NCBI RefSeq assembly: GCF_040183065.1
Contig: NC_091132.1
Span: 162,636,102-162,700,101 of the forward strand
Length of the DNA stretch: 64,000 bases
Direction: 5' to 3'
Source of the DNA: Periplaneta americana
Taxonomy: Eukaryota; Arthropoda; Insecta; Blattodea; Blattidae
Shown: positions 10,624 to 21,400 of the stretch, one piece after another
Numbering within the stretch: the first letter of the stretch is position 1
How the letters are laid out: each line of letters begins with the position of its first letter
The notes under the pieces: generated by a model
Databases searched by the model: none
What the model was told of the DNA's origin: nothing
The model's input: the letters and a program-made list of their open reading frames with translations, nothing else
Position numbers and translations under genes: made by a program

Positions 10624-10824
10624 ATGTTTTTATGCAAACATCTTTCCCAGTTAGAAACCGCTGGTTTAGAATATATAAATGTGGTGTGGGATTTTAAATT
10701 ACACCTGTTGAGAAAGATTGAAAAACGCAGGTCTATATATTGAAAGTCAGCTCACTATAAACTGGAATTTTGCAATATTATAAATGTCGGATATAGAAAA
10801 GATAACAAGTGACTTTCGATTTAC

Positions 10825-10922
10825 CTCTGGTAAGGGCTTCTTCTCATCTGTATCAGTGTTATCACTCCAATGTATAGCCAACGGGTCAACCTCGAGTTCC
10901 TTCTTGATCACATCCATCTCGA
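10825..10922 (-). CDS. Zinc-finger gene B, exon 1 (first coding exon)
   Basis: The acceptor tgttacag precedes 10922. Five untranslated bases lead to ATG at 10917, and the exon ends CCAGAG|gtaaat at 10825. It encodes 31 codons, MDVIKKELEVDPLAIHWS then 'DNTDTDEKKPLPE', phase 0. Gene A exon 1 has the same total length (98 nt), the same five-base leader before ATG and the same MDVIK start, so the start codon is well supported. The acceptor implies a separate non-coding 5' exon upstream, to the right, that I could not locate. This begins a C2H2 zinc-finger protein whose finger exon is outside the window. Confidence 0.88.
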
Positions 10923-11330
10923 CTGTAACAGACAAATAAGTGTTGACACATATCTGCAGAATGTGAACTGCTGAAAGAGTTATTTACAGTGATTACAGTA
11001 AACATTGTAATGTGTTGTGGATATGATGAAAGTGTTAAAATTGATTTATAACGCCACATTAACAGTGCAATATTTGTTCAGTGACCGGTGGATACTCTCC
11101 TTGTCCGATAATTATTCAATGATATAGACTTACCTCTATGAAATATTCAAATTAAAATGAATTACACTTTATCGTTCTCCTCCCTTCCTCGTACAAACTG
11201 TAGGATACACGATTACAGTGGACGAACACGAACAGCCACCATTACGATCAAGCGAGCTGTGACTACGAAAACCAATGGAAAACACTACATGGATAACACT
11301 ATATATTTATCCATGAACACTATTTAATGT
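10923..11330. other. Upstream region of gene B
   Basis: This should hold the end of a 5' intron and perhaps the promoter or non-coding first exon of gene B. Positions 11220-11280 are relatively G+C-rich ('cgaacagccaccattacg'), but no specific promoter element could be assigned. Confidence 0.3.
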
Positions 11331-11377
11331 AAAAAAAAAAAAAAAAAAATTAATAATAATAATAATAATAATAATAA
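11331..11377 (+). repeat. Poly(A) run followed by (TAA)n
   Basis: About 19 A residues at 11331-11349 are followed by nine TAA-type units to 11377. This could be the tail of an unrecognised plus-strand retroelement or a simple microsatellite. Confidence 0.85.
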
Positions 11378-11515
11378 ATGAAAGAGAACAGAAAATGAAA
11401 AATTACAATAAAAGCGACGGGGGATTTACGGATTCCAGATTACTGAAGCAATACGTCTGCGGTTTATTGCTTAGTATTTAATTGTTATCGGTCTATTTCA
11501 TTGTTAGGAAATTGA

Positions 11516-11517
<2 letters not shown>

Positions 11518-11546
<29 letters not shown>

Positions 11547-11550
11547 TTTT
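11518..11550. repeat. T-rich tract
   Basis: A pyrimidine tract with roughly 20 consecutive T residues. It makes a spurious poly-Phe open frame and has no other meaning that I can see. Confidence 0.8.
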
Positions 11551-13280
11551 AGCTTTTTTAAATTTTTATTTTTGACTTCAAGAACTTTGTCATTTCATAT
11601 TAAAGTTATCAGTACTTTTTTACATCCAAGAAAACTTTATTGCATAAAATATATACAACACAATTTAGCTGATAATGTTATAAAACAAAACATGTGGAAT
11701 ATGTATTAAGGTAGCCATCCTGTTATGATCCCAAAGTTATCACATAGTATGGTATTGCTGTGGAAAATATTTTTTTATAATTTCCCTCCAATTCTTGTAA
11801 GGACATTTAGTTTTGTAAGTTGGAAACAGCAATATCTGTTTTGAGGGAAGAATGACAAGGACTGGCTGGTTTTATACTATGGAAAATGGTATGAAAATTA
11901 CACTGTCATTTGTATGGACAATTTTACATAACGGAAGTTATTGATCAACATTTGTAAAGTACTTTTCTGTGTCAGTTTAAGTGAGTAATATCATCATAAA
12001 AAAATTAGATAACAAAATACCTATCACACTATCATACAGTTACTACAATGACCTACCATGCCCATTCTAATGATACATAGGCTACACATGCCAATGGCGG
12101 CTTTCAAGTTCTGTTACGCTATAGGGTATGTAGATACTATTTATTAATGAGTAACACATTAAAAAAAAAAATCAGTCTGCATACCAGTACAGTCATTTCG
12201 ACTTAGGGTAACTTTGTACTACTTCTAGCATATTTTTATACTTGCCTAAAATAGTGTTTATTAAAATTTATATTTAAAAGTAAACTATTTAAGAAAATTA
12301 CTTATTGTATGGGTTGGGACATAATACATATCTAAAATCATATTCAAACAGGTGAATTTTAACATTTATGGTGGTAAAAACTTACATGGCTAATTGGGGA
12401 AACTATGTACCACATGTGTTCTTTTATAAAATTCAATTCTCTGTATTCTCCTTCAAATTCAAGATGACTTTTGACAGTACAATAAGAAAATACATGGAAT
12501 TTTACATCATATGAAGTTACAAAAACAAGTTTACTGGAAACGTAGAACATTAACTATAACAATAAAATATACCAGTACTACAAAAGAAAATATATACGTT
12601 TCACATAAGTTATTTTTAATTCCATAATCAAATTCTTCACAGTATTAACATAATGAGTTCATACATGCTCCTTTCATTTACCAAGTCATTAACGTTCTTT
12701 ATTACTTCAAACTTCGTCAGGCCATATCCATGCATTCCCTTCTTGACCTTATAACGAACTTTGTATCTAGAGATGGGACCATACAATTCAATGATTCAAT
12801 GGCACTGATGTGTAGGCCTATCAGAGATCAGTGATCCTTCATATGAGACCATTACAAAGTCATAGTACATAGCACCATCTTTCTCGGTGAAAACATATTT
12901 GGCCTCCCAAAATTATTATTTCGGTTTTACTTTTCAATTTATTCCAGTGTTTACATCATCTAGTGCCTGCTGTATCGTTTCGCTGGAATATTTTGCCTTT
13001 ATTGTATACCGTTTTCTCTCTGGAGAATTCCTTTGATCTCTTGCCTTCTCAAAATTTCAACGCACATTATTGAAATCCAAGATGAGTGTAAAAATTAGAA
13101 TAGTACTTGAATAAACATGGTCAAAGAAATTTCATTAACAAGCCAACTGTGCGGGACTTAGTACAAAAAATAATTCTTCAAGTTTAATTAAAGGGTCTGT
13201 GGTAGATGTAGTAGTTACAATTTATATTAATGTTATGTATAATAAGTCTCATGTAAGTTAATAAACAAATAATTATATTT
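11551..13280. other. Unassigned AT-rich sequence
   Basis: No convincing exon or element was found. On the minus strand near 12740-12830 a short frame, 'KVRYKVKKGMHGYGLTKF', looks coding-like, but it is too short to assign. Confidence 0.3.
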
Positions 13281-13925
13281 ATTTATGCTCGACCATGCTG
13301 AAAAGTAGTAATGTACGGTACACCTAGTAGTAGCCCTTTAATGCACCTTATTAAAGTACACCTATTCATTATAATTCAGTTGTTTAGCCAATGAAAAATC
13401 ACCTTTGTACTGATTTTACCATTATAAAACCGCAAGTATCGATTATTCTCGGATATGCAATCGAAAGACAATTAGCGAATAGTCATGGAGACTGGAAATC
13501 CAATAGGAGAAGGTTATGTTCTGTTACTATAATAATTAGCGTTAATTGTAAATAATATTCAAATGAATTCAATTTGTAATCTCGTTTTTCAATTCTAAAT
13601 CAATTTCCAGGTTATATCAAGCCTAATCTTCATGTTATTCTCCAGATTATATCAAGGTCAATGACATTCGTGTTTCGGAAAAAATCAATACTTTCGCGTC
13701 TGCGCACATCTCAAAATTCAGGTCAGTTCCACTCCTCACTTACATAACCATAACATGAATACTTCTGAATAATTTCAAGTTAGAAATATGGTCGAGCATA
13801 AAAAGTCGTATGAAACTTGCCTATAATGGTAATTAAGACGCAAGTATGAAAATTATGAAACTCGCTTGCGCTCGTATCATAAACATACTCGCGTCTTAAT
13901 TACTACCATTATAGGCTCGTTGCAT
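13281..13925. repeat. Non-autonomous dispersed repeat with internal and terminal inverted repeats
   Basis: A 14-bp sequence, tttatgctcgacca, at 13281-13294 is exactly inverted at 13789-13802. Just beyond, 13818-13917 folds into a hairpin: 'gcctataatggtaattaaga' on the left pairs with its near-complement ending 'taccattataggc' on the right. I recognise the body ('ttccaggttatatcaagcc', 'gcgtctgcgcacatctcaaa') as a repeated arthropod sequence without coding capacity. Superfamily is unknown. Confidence 0.6.
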
Positions 13926-14530
13926 AATATACTATTATAATCGAATTTATATGCTTATAATAGAATTAATGTAAACATGCAAACTTTTTAGTGGTACAAA
14001 GTAACCCTGAAATCGAACCAAAAAGCACTGTCGGATTAATTTTATAATTCACAAGACATAGGATTGTGTATGTCACGAGGTTATTACTGTATTTGAGAGA
14101 ATAAGCATTAACATTTACAATAATTGTAACACTAAGATAAAATTATATATACTTATAATATAAAGTTGAAAATCGTTCATAAACCAGATACTATAAACAG
14201 AATGCAATATTCTTCTGACACCGGACATAATAAATAGAAAGCAAAGCATAGAGATTGTAATGTGTATGGCCTCTGTCCAAAGATATCAGACTTAGGAAAT
14301 GTGAAATTAAATCTTCTAGTAAAATTGGGAACTGGTAGTAAGTTACTTTGACCAGTACAAAGTTACTGCAAATGACAATTGACACGAGAATTTAATCATG
14401 TATACTTACTTCACTTATAAGGCATAATCGAACAGTAAGCGGCTGGTGGTCAAAATAATGAGTGTGCTACAATTTCTATATAGGCCTACTGTATACACTT
14501 ATATGTATTTATCTTAATTTGAGACTCGCC
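13926..14530. other. Unassigned
   Basis: AT-rich, with no gene or element recognised. It precedes the 3' end of the minus-strand hAT relic. Confidence 0.3.
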
Positions 14531-15060
14531 TAGTGATGAAATTTGAAATCCATATGACGTTTCTTCCTACTGTAGAACCTGTCAATTACCCTGGTGTTAA
14601 ACCCTTCAACTTGGATATCATACTCTTTTCTATTGACAGTGTTACTTCACAGAATGGATCCTGTGAATTATTGGATGCTATGTATCGTAACAATTGAACA
14701 GCTCCATCTGTATTCCGGAAGGCAGGTGTTCCGTATAGAACTCAAAGTTATGTCTTTAACACTCTTTTGTTCAGTACAATATAGCTGTTGACAGCAACTT
14801 CAAGTTCGCGTTCAGGAAAATTAGGCTATCCAAAAATTGCCAGAAAATTTGCTGTTTAACAATTTTGTTGCATCTAGATAGCTTAAAGACTGGAAACGGT
14901 GAGTAGTTTTCTGAATTATACGGTCACATACTTCCTTGGCTTCAGTTTTCTGGGATTCCATTCTCCGTCGCTTGCTGACTGATTCAGGAGGAACCTCAAA
15001 AACCAGGTAGACGGCAGCAGCAGTCGGACACTTGAATTACCAAATAGGCCTACATTGTAA
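14531..15060 (-). pseudogene. hAT (ZMYM1-like) transposase relic
   Basis: On the minus strand from 15060 leftwards a frame reads 'VYLVFEVPPESVSKRRRMES', 'KTEAKEVCDRIIQKTTHRFQ', SLSYLDATKLLNSKF. After a frameshift it continues NFPERELEVAVNSYIVLNKR, then 'LYGTPAFRNTDGAVQLLRYI', SNNSQDPFCEV, and ends 'LSIEKSMISKLKG', NTRVIDRFYSRKKRH and a stop at 14531-14540. The order matches the C-terminal half of hAT transposases annotated as ZMYM1-like. The signature 'AERCFSTLKRIK' dimerisation motif, which should lie between SQDPFCEV and LSIEK, is deleted, and there are at least three frame breaks. It lies upstream of zinc-finger gene B. Confidence 0.72.
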
Positions 15061-15605
15061 ATAGTTCCGAGTTCTTCCACAAACAAGCATTCTCTCGTTA
15101 CGCTTTACTTTTGCAATCTCCAAGCTGTGTTGCGCTGAAGCTGACTACAGCACTTCCCCGCGTAAAAATAGCCGATCAGGGCAGTGATTTCAGCTTCGCA
15201 CATGCGCATTAATTGTCTACATTCTCATTTAGAATTTTGAGTAGCACATTGTACCCCCTGAGGCACCAAAGAGCTAAGAGCGAAGACTAAACACTCTATA
15301 ACGCGTCATGAACATAACCACGGGAAATTGTCAAATGGCAGATCAGATACTATGGTGGTATTGCAAATACAATATTTGAGCAAAAATTATCATTGTGCTG
15401 TAGTAGTGTAGCAAATAAGGACGGGCCGCCCCTGTAATCGAATCAATGATCCTGAGGTTTAGAGTGCGTATATCATGAATTTTCCTTTAAGCTCCTCAGC
15501 AACATGGGACTTGTGGTTTATTTTCTCAGCAATATCATTCACTTTAGTAAAACTTAACCATAACCCTTATAACTTACACTGAGACTGAGACGTAACAGAA
15601 TAAGA
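15061..15605. other. Unassigned
   Basis: A moderately G+C-rich patch at 15110-15230 ('acttccccgcgtaaaaatag', cgcacatgcgca) might be regulatory or the 5' part of the hAT relic. I can assign nothing specific. Confidence 0.3.
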
Positions 15606-15836
15606 AAAAGTTTCAGAGCCATAGTGGGCCAAGTGCCATTCATTAAAAACGGAGAAAGCAAGAGTTAAAGTTAATTGAATATCATAGTTTAACGAAGATT
15701 GGCATATAATTTAGTTTTAATGTGTATACTTTATATTACTTGCTATATGTTTCATTGAATTATGACATTCACTTAATTTTAACCCTTGTTTCCTCAATTT
15801 TTAATATGTGGCGCTTGGCCCACTATGGCTCTGAGC

Positions 15837-15841
<5 letters not shown>
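15606..15841. mobile_element. Hairpin MITE, copy 2 (intact, about 236 bp)
   Basis: The terminal inverted repeats are 'cagagccatagtgggccaag' on the left (from 15614) and the complementary 'cttggcccactatggctctg' on the right (to 15833), with looser pairing to both ends. The arms continue to pair (left 'gagttaaagttaattgaa', right 'cacttaattttaaccc'), so nearly the whole unit is one hairpin. It matches both arms at 7034-7168 and 8641-8752. A (TA)n run starts directly at its right end, as expected for an element that targets TA-rich DNA. Confidence 0.8.

Positions 15842-15885
<44 letters not shown>
15840..15885. repeat. (TA)n microsatellite
   Basis: About 23 uninterrupted TA units abut the right end of the MITE. 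Confidence 0.97.
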
Positions 15886-15889
<4 letters not shown>

Positions 15890-16759
15890 TGTTTTTATAA
15901 CATGGAGCGGAAGAAAAAAATGTAAAAATGTTATTCCAACCAGTTATTTTGCCTGCAAAATTATATTATGTACTTAAAAAGAAATACTGATGGCTGTCAC
16001 CATACTTCATAAAAGAAAAGTACTCGTATGTTTTACCAATTGAATTCTCTTAAGTCATAAATTTACAGACGTATATGGAACTCATACGTAATTAAAAAAA
16101 ACTCAAGAACACAAAGACAATTCATGTTACTGTACCCTTATTATTCTCTTGAAATTGGACGGAATTATTATACCCAGTCTTCCCATAAACGCTGTTACAA
16201 AGAAATGGCGCATATTGAACAACTGTTTTGTGGGTAATAAACGACACTGTGTTAAGGCGGCTCGCATTCGGCGAAATTCACCTCGAAAAGCAGTTTGTAA
16301 TGTCTTAGGAACTCTACAGTTCGAAAATTTCTATGTCAGCGTGCTTTGTGCTGGTCTTGAACTTCTTTATCGTTGAAATAATGGGCACTTCCTGACTCCG
16401 CATCTGAATAAGCAGAGAATTCTGAACGAAGGACACACCAGCAATTGTCATCAAAATGCTATCCTCAAAGACGAAAAGATTCCACAACTGAAGAGAATTT
16501 TAGCAGAGAAAATTATAAGGTTTACGATTCGAGTTCACAGAAATCTGGTGAGAGAAGGACCATCATCCCACTTTACAGGGTTTGCAAGGGTGTGAGTCAC
16601 TCGGCTTTATATTTGTGAAAAAAAGTGTTTAATAGCAAGTACTGAAGTGTAGCAAAACACTGTGTTGGAGCCATTTTTGAAAATATGAGCAATAACTTAC
16701 TCAGAAATAAACAGTGGGGATTATACCAATTTTCTGCCCCAGTCCACAAAGCTAAAGTA

Positions 16760-18063
16760 CAGTAGCGTGCAAATTAATCCGAGCACGACATATTTTTTAC
16801 ATTTTCTGTCATTGTTGGCCTCACAGCTGCTCATGCCGCTTTAATTGACATCTGTAGTACGTGTAATTCCATTCTTGAAGGTCTGTCGTTATTTTTTTTT
16901 ACAATATATGTGACATTTTGCCTGTCGTTTTGTACTTATAAGCATATCAGTTGTGTTGAAGACTTAATACTGCAATCCTGTGTACATTTTGTCGTCTTCA
17001 CAAATGGATACAACTCCACGAAAATGGTCTAAAATTATAACATTAGCAGAGCATTCATCTATGACACAGAGGCAAATTGCTGCAGAATGTCACATCGGTT
17101 TGGCTACTGTTAATTCGATCATAAAACGATACAGGGAGACTGGATTCATCACACCCCAGAAAAAAGGAAACTGTGGCCGGAAAATGAAGACTTCACCTGC
17201 AGATGATCGTTTAATTGTCAGGAAAAGTAAATTAAATCCTATACTAACTGCTGTCGACTTAACCCGCGAGTTAATGGCTACCACTGCCAGTGGGGCGAAT
17301 GGACGAAGGGCTCGTAAGCCTATTAAGAAGCAACTGCTAACCCCTGTTATGTGCAAAAAACGCTTAATGTGGGCAAAATTACATCAACACTGGACAGTGA
17401 ATGACTGGAAGAATGTACTTTTTTCCGATGAGTCTCATTTCGAGGTCCACAGCCACCGTATTTCTTACGTATGGAAAGGATCCGAAAAAGTAACAGCAGC
17501 TCATCTCCAACAAGCACCCAAATAAAGTAATGTTTTGGGGTTGTTTTACACATGAAGGGCCTGGAGCATTAATACCTATCTAGGGAATGATGAATTCTGA
17601 CAAATATATTGACTTATTGGAAACCAGAATCGTACCAGCTGCAAAAATCATTTCCGGATGGCAGAGGTGTTCCAACAGGACCTGGCACCATGCCATACGT
17701 CTCGAAAAACTACAAAATTCTTCAACAAGAAGAATATTCAGGTACTCCCCTGGCCAGGCAACTCACCCGACATCAACCCCATTGAGAACTTGTGGTCAAT
17801 TTGCAAAAGAAGAATGCAAAAAATGGATTGTTCTACAAAGGAGAAGATGCTTTCTGCCCTCATTGGTATATGGTTTCGCGATGAAGAAATGAAGAATATT
17901 TGTGGGAAATTAGTGGAATCCATGTCAAATCGTCTCAGTGCTGTTATTAGGAACAAGGGAGGCCACATAGATTACTGAGGTATGTTTTAGATCCTTTTTT
18001 TTATCCCGTTTGAGTGTTTTTACACAAGTAATTACGTTGTTCGGATTAATTTGCACGCTACAG
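16760..18063 (+). mobile_element. Tc1-like transposon, 1304 bp, with terminal inverted repeats
   Basis: The left end CAGTAGCGTGCAAATTAATC and the right end (complement CTGTAGCGTGCAAATTAATC) match over about 25 bp with one mismatch. The unit is flanked by TA at 16758-16759 and at 18064-18065, the Tc1/mariner target duplication. It contains one transposase pseudogene in the same orientation. Size and structure are those of a full-length Tc1 element. Confidence 0.93.
17004..17978 (+). pseudogene. Tc1 transposase, frameshifted (DD34E)
   Basis: The frame starts at ATG 17004 (MDTTPRKWSKIITLAEHSS). An N-terminal helix-turn-helix (about residues 8-50; 'QRQIAAECHIGLATVNSIIK') is followed by a second DNA-binding half with 'GNCGRKMKTSPADD'. 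Catalytic blocks: 'LFSDESHFE' near 17420; 'FQQDLAPCHTSRKT' near 17670, where the usual Asn after Asp is Leu; and 'GNSPDINPIENLW' near 17770. Thirty-four residues separate the second Asp from the Glu. Breaks: frameshift near 17522, a TAG at 17581-17583, and another frameshift near 17660; a short stretch around residues 93-105 also looks altered. The C-terminus ends 'VIRNKGGHIDY' at 17978. All three catalytic acids survive, but the enzyme cannot be made whole from this copy. Confidence 0.9.
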
Positions 18064-18065
18064 TA

Positions 18066-18447
18066 TATGCAGAGATGGTTTGCGCTCCATGTTAATGATT
18101 TCATATCAACTGGTGGCGGGCCTAGTGCCATTACATCTCCGACCTCAAACCCTTGGACTTGAAAATGCGTCCAGTGCTTGGAGGCATTGTCTGTAATTAA
18201 AGGTTTTTCAATGTCAAAGATTGAAGCAGTGCTTGGAGGCAGGAATGGCAGAATTTGTAATGGAAAACATCCGTATTGTCATAGCTCACTGACTGAGTTT
18301 TAAAACATAAATAAGGTGGGAAATCTTGATAATGATTGATGTATTGTATGTGGAAAATGTGTAAATATTATATATTCAAAACAAGTTTAAAATCTTCAAC
18401 AGTATATTTTTCTTGCCCACAAAACAGAATATAACATAATTATAACA
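18066..18447. other. End of mariner relic and unassigned flank of the tandem array
   Basis: Positions 18066-18290 belong to the older mariner. From 18290 to 18447 I see only AT-rich sequence before the first array unit. Confidence 0.4.
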
Positions 18448-21400
18448 AATAATTTGGAGGGAAAAATTATTCTGGGACAGGGCATCGAACCTGGGAACTT
18501 TGGTTAAACGTACCAACGCTCTACCAACTGAGCTACCCGGGAAATCTACCAGACACCGATCCAATTTTGCCCTCTATATACACAGACCTCAAAGTGGGCT
18601 GACAACCGTCAAGCAACCAACATTGAGTGCACACTGACTCTGTGTGACTTAAATTGTGGTTTTCTGTTAACGAGCAGTGACGTGCATTATGTAAAATCAA
18701 CGTTTCAGGCATAACTCCCTGTAAAGTTGATTTGAATAATTTGGAGGGAAAAATTGTTCCGGGGCCGGCCATCGAACCTGGGACCTTTGGTTAAACGTAC
18801 CAACGCTCTACTAGAAGAGCTACCCGGGATATCTACCAGACACCGATCCAATTTTGCCCTCTATATACACAGACCTCAAAGTGGGCTGACAACCGTCAAG
18901 CAACCAACATTGAGTGCACACTGACTCTGTGTGACTTAAATTGTGGTTTTCTGTTAACGAGCAGTGACGTGCATTATGCAAATCAACGTTTCAGGCATAA
19001 CTCCCTGTAAAGTTGATTTGAATAATTTGGAGGGAAAAATTGTTCCGGGGCAGGGCATCGAACCTGGGACCTTTGGTTAAATGTACCAACGCTCTACCAA
19101 CTGAGCTACCCTGGGGAATCTACCAGACACCGATCCAATTTTGCCCTCTATATACACAGACCTCAAAGTGGGCTGACAACCGTCAAGCAACCAACACTGA
19201 GTGCACACTGACTGTGTGTGACTTAAATTGTGGTTTTCTATTAACGAGCAGTGACGTGCATTATGCAAATCAACGTTTCAGGCATAACTCCCTGTAAAGT
19301 TGATCTTAATAATTTGGAGGGAGAAATTGTTCCGGGGCAGGGCATCGAACCTGGGACCTTTGGTTAAACGTACCAACGCTCTACCAACTGAGCTACCCCG
19401 GGGAATCTACCAGACACCGATCCAATTTTGCCCTCTATATACACAGACCTCAAAGTGGGCTGACAACCGTCAAGCAACCAACATTGAGTGCACACTGACT
19501 GCGTGTGACTTAAATTGTGGTTTTCTGTTAACGAGCAGTGACGTGCATTATGCAAATCAACGTTTCAGGCATAACTCCCTGTAAAGTTGATCTTAATAAT
19601 TTGGAGGGAGAAATTGTTCCGGGGCAGGGCATCGAACCTGGGACCTTTGGTTAAACGTACCAACGCTCTACCAACTGAGCTACCCCGGGGAATCTACCAG
19701 ACACCGATCCAATTTTGCCCTCTATATACACAGACCTCAAAGTGGGCTGACAACCGTCAAGCAACCAACATTGAGTGCACACTGACTCTGTGTGACTTAA
19801 ATTGTGGTTCTCTGTTAACGAGCAGTGACGTGCATTATGTAAAATCAACGTTTCAGGCATAACTCCCTGTAAAGTTGATTTGAATAATTTGGAGGGAGAA
19901 ATTGTTCCGGGGCCGGCCATCGAACCTGGGACCTTTGGTTAAACGTACCAACGCTCTACTAGAAGAGCTACCCGGGATATCTACCAGACACCGATCCAAT
20001 TTTGCCCTCTATATACACAGACCTCAAAGTGGGCTGACAACCGTCAAGCAACCAACATTGAGTGCACACTGACTCTGTGTGACTTAAATTGTGGTTTTCT
20101 GTTAACGAGCAGTGACGTGCATTATGCAAATCAACGTTTCAGGCATAACTCATTGTAAAGTTGATCTTAATAATTTGGAGGGAAAAATTGTTCCGGGGCA
20201 GGGCATCGAACCTGGGACCTTTGGTTAAACGTACCAACGCTCTACCAACTGAGCTACCCCGGGGAATCTACCAGACACCGATCCAATTTTGCCCTCTATA
20301 TACACAGACCTCAAAGTGGGCTGACAACCGTCAAGCAACCAACATTGAGTGCACACTGACTCTGTGTGACTTAAATTGTGGTATTCTATTAACGAGCAGT
20401 GACGTGCATTATGCAAATCAATGTTTCAGGCATAACTCCCTGTAATGTTGATCTTAATAATTTGGAGGGAAAAATTGTTCCGGGGCAGGGCATCGAACCT
20501 GGGACCTTTGGTTAAACGTACCAACGCTCTACCAACTGAGCTACCCTGGGGAATCTACCAGACACCGATCCAATTTTGCCCTCTACATACACAGACCTCA
20601 AAGTGGGCTGACAACCGTCAAGCAACCAACATTGAGTGCACACTGACTCTGTGTGACTTAAATTGTGGTTTTCTGTTAACGAGCAGTGACGTGCATTAAG
20701 CAAATCAACGTTTCAGGCATAACTCCCTGTAAAGTTGATCTTAATAATTTGGAGGGAAAAATTGTTCCGGGGCAGGGCATCGAACCTGGGACCTTTGGTT
20801 AAACGTACCAACGCTCTACCAACTGAGCTACCCCGGGGAATCTACCAGACACCGATCCAATTTTGCCCTCTATATACACAGACCTCAAAGTGGGCTGACA
20901 ACCGTCAAGCAACCAACATTGAGTGCACACTGACTCTGTGTGACTTAAATTGTGGTTTTCTGTTAACGAGCAGTGGCGTGCATTAAGCAAATCAACGTTT
21001 CAGGCATAACTCCCTGTAAAGTTGATCTTAATAATTTGGAGGGAAAAATTGTTCCGGGGCAGGGCATCGAACCTGGGACCTTTGGTTAAACGTACCAACG
21101 CTCTACTAGAAGAGCTACCCGGGATATCTACCAGACACCGATCCAATTTTGCCCTCTATATACACAGACCTCAAAGTGGGCTGACAACCGTCAAGCAACC
21201 AACATTGAGTGCACACTGACTCTGTGTGACTTAAATTGTGGTTTTCTGTTAACGAGCAGTGACGTGCATTAAGCAAATCAACGTTTCAGGCATAACTCCC
21301 TGTAAAGTTGATCTTAATAATTTGGAGGGAAAAATTGTTCCGGGGCAGGGCATCGAACCTGGGACCTTTGGTTAAACGTACCAACGCTCTACCAACTGAG

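Larger units (their letters stand above)
16200..18290 (+). pseudogene. Older mariner transposase relic, split by a Tc1 element
   Basis: The left part (about 16200-16757) carries 'KAARIRRNSPRKAV', 'GHFLTPHLNKQ', then 'ILKDEK' (first catalytic block), 'EGPSSHFTG', LYFCEKK-like, and 'VLEPFLKNMSNNLLRNKQWG' ending 'SAPVHKAK'. The match resumes at 18066 with 'QRWFALHVNDFIST', then SDLKPLDLKMRPVLGGIV, equivalent to the SPDLNPLDY third catalytic block. The second catalytic Asp of QQDSAP is replaced (QFSAP). Many frameshifts. The sequence is interrupted exactly at a TA by the Tc1 element at 16760-18063, so this mariner was already present when Tc1 arrived. The left boundary is approximate. Confidence 0.72.

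Noticed and set aside
11482..11709. 75-codon Phe-rich frame
   Set aside because: Product of the T tract at 11518-11550.
15722..15977. Frames with repeated Tyr-Ile
   Set aside because: Product of the (TA)n microsatellite.
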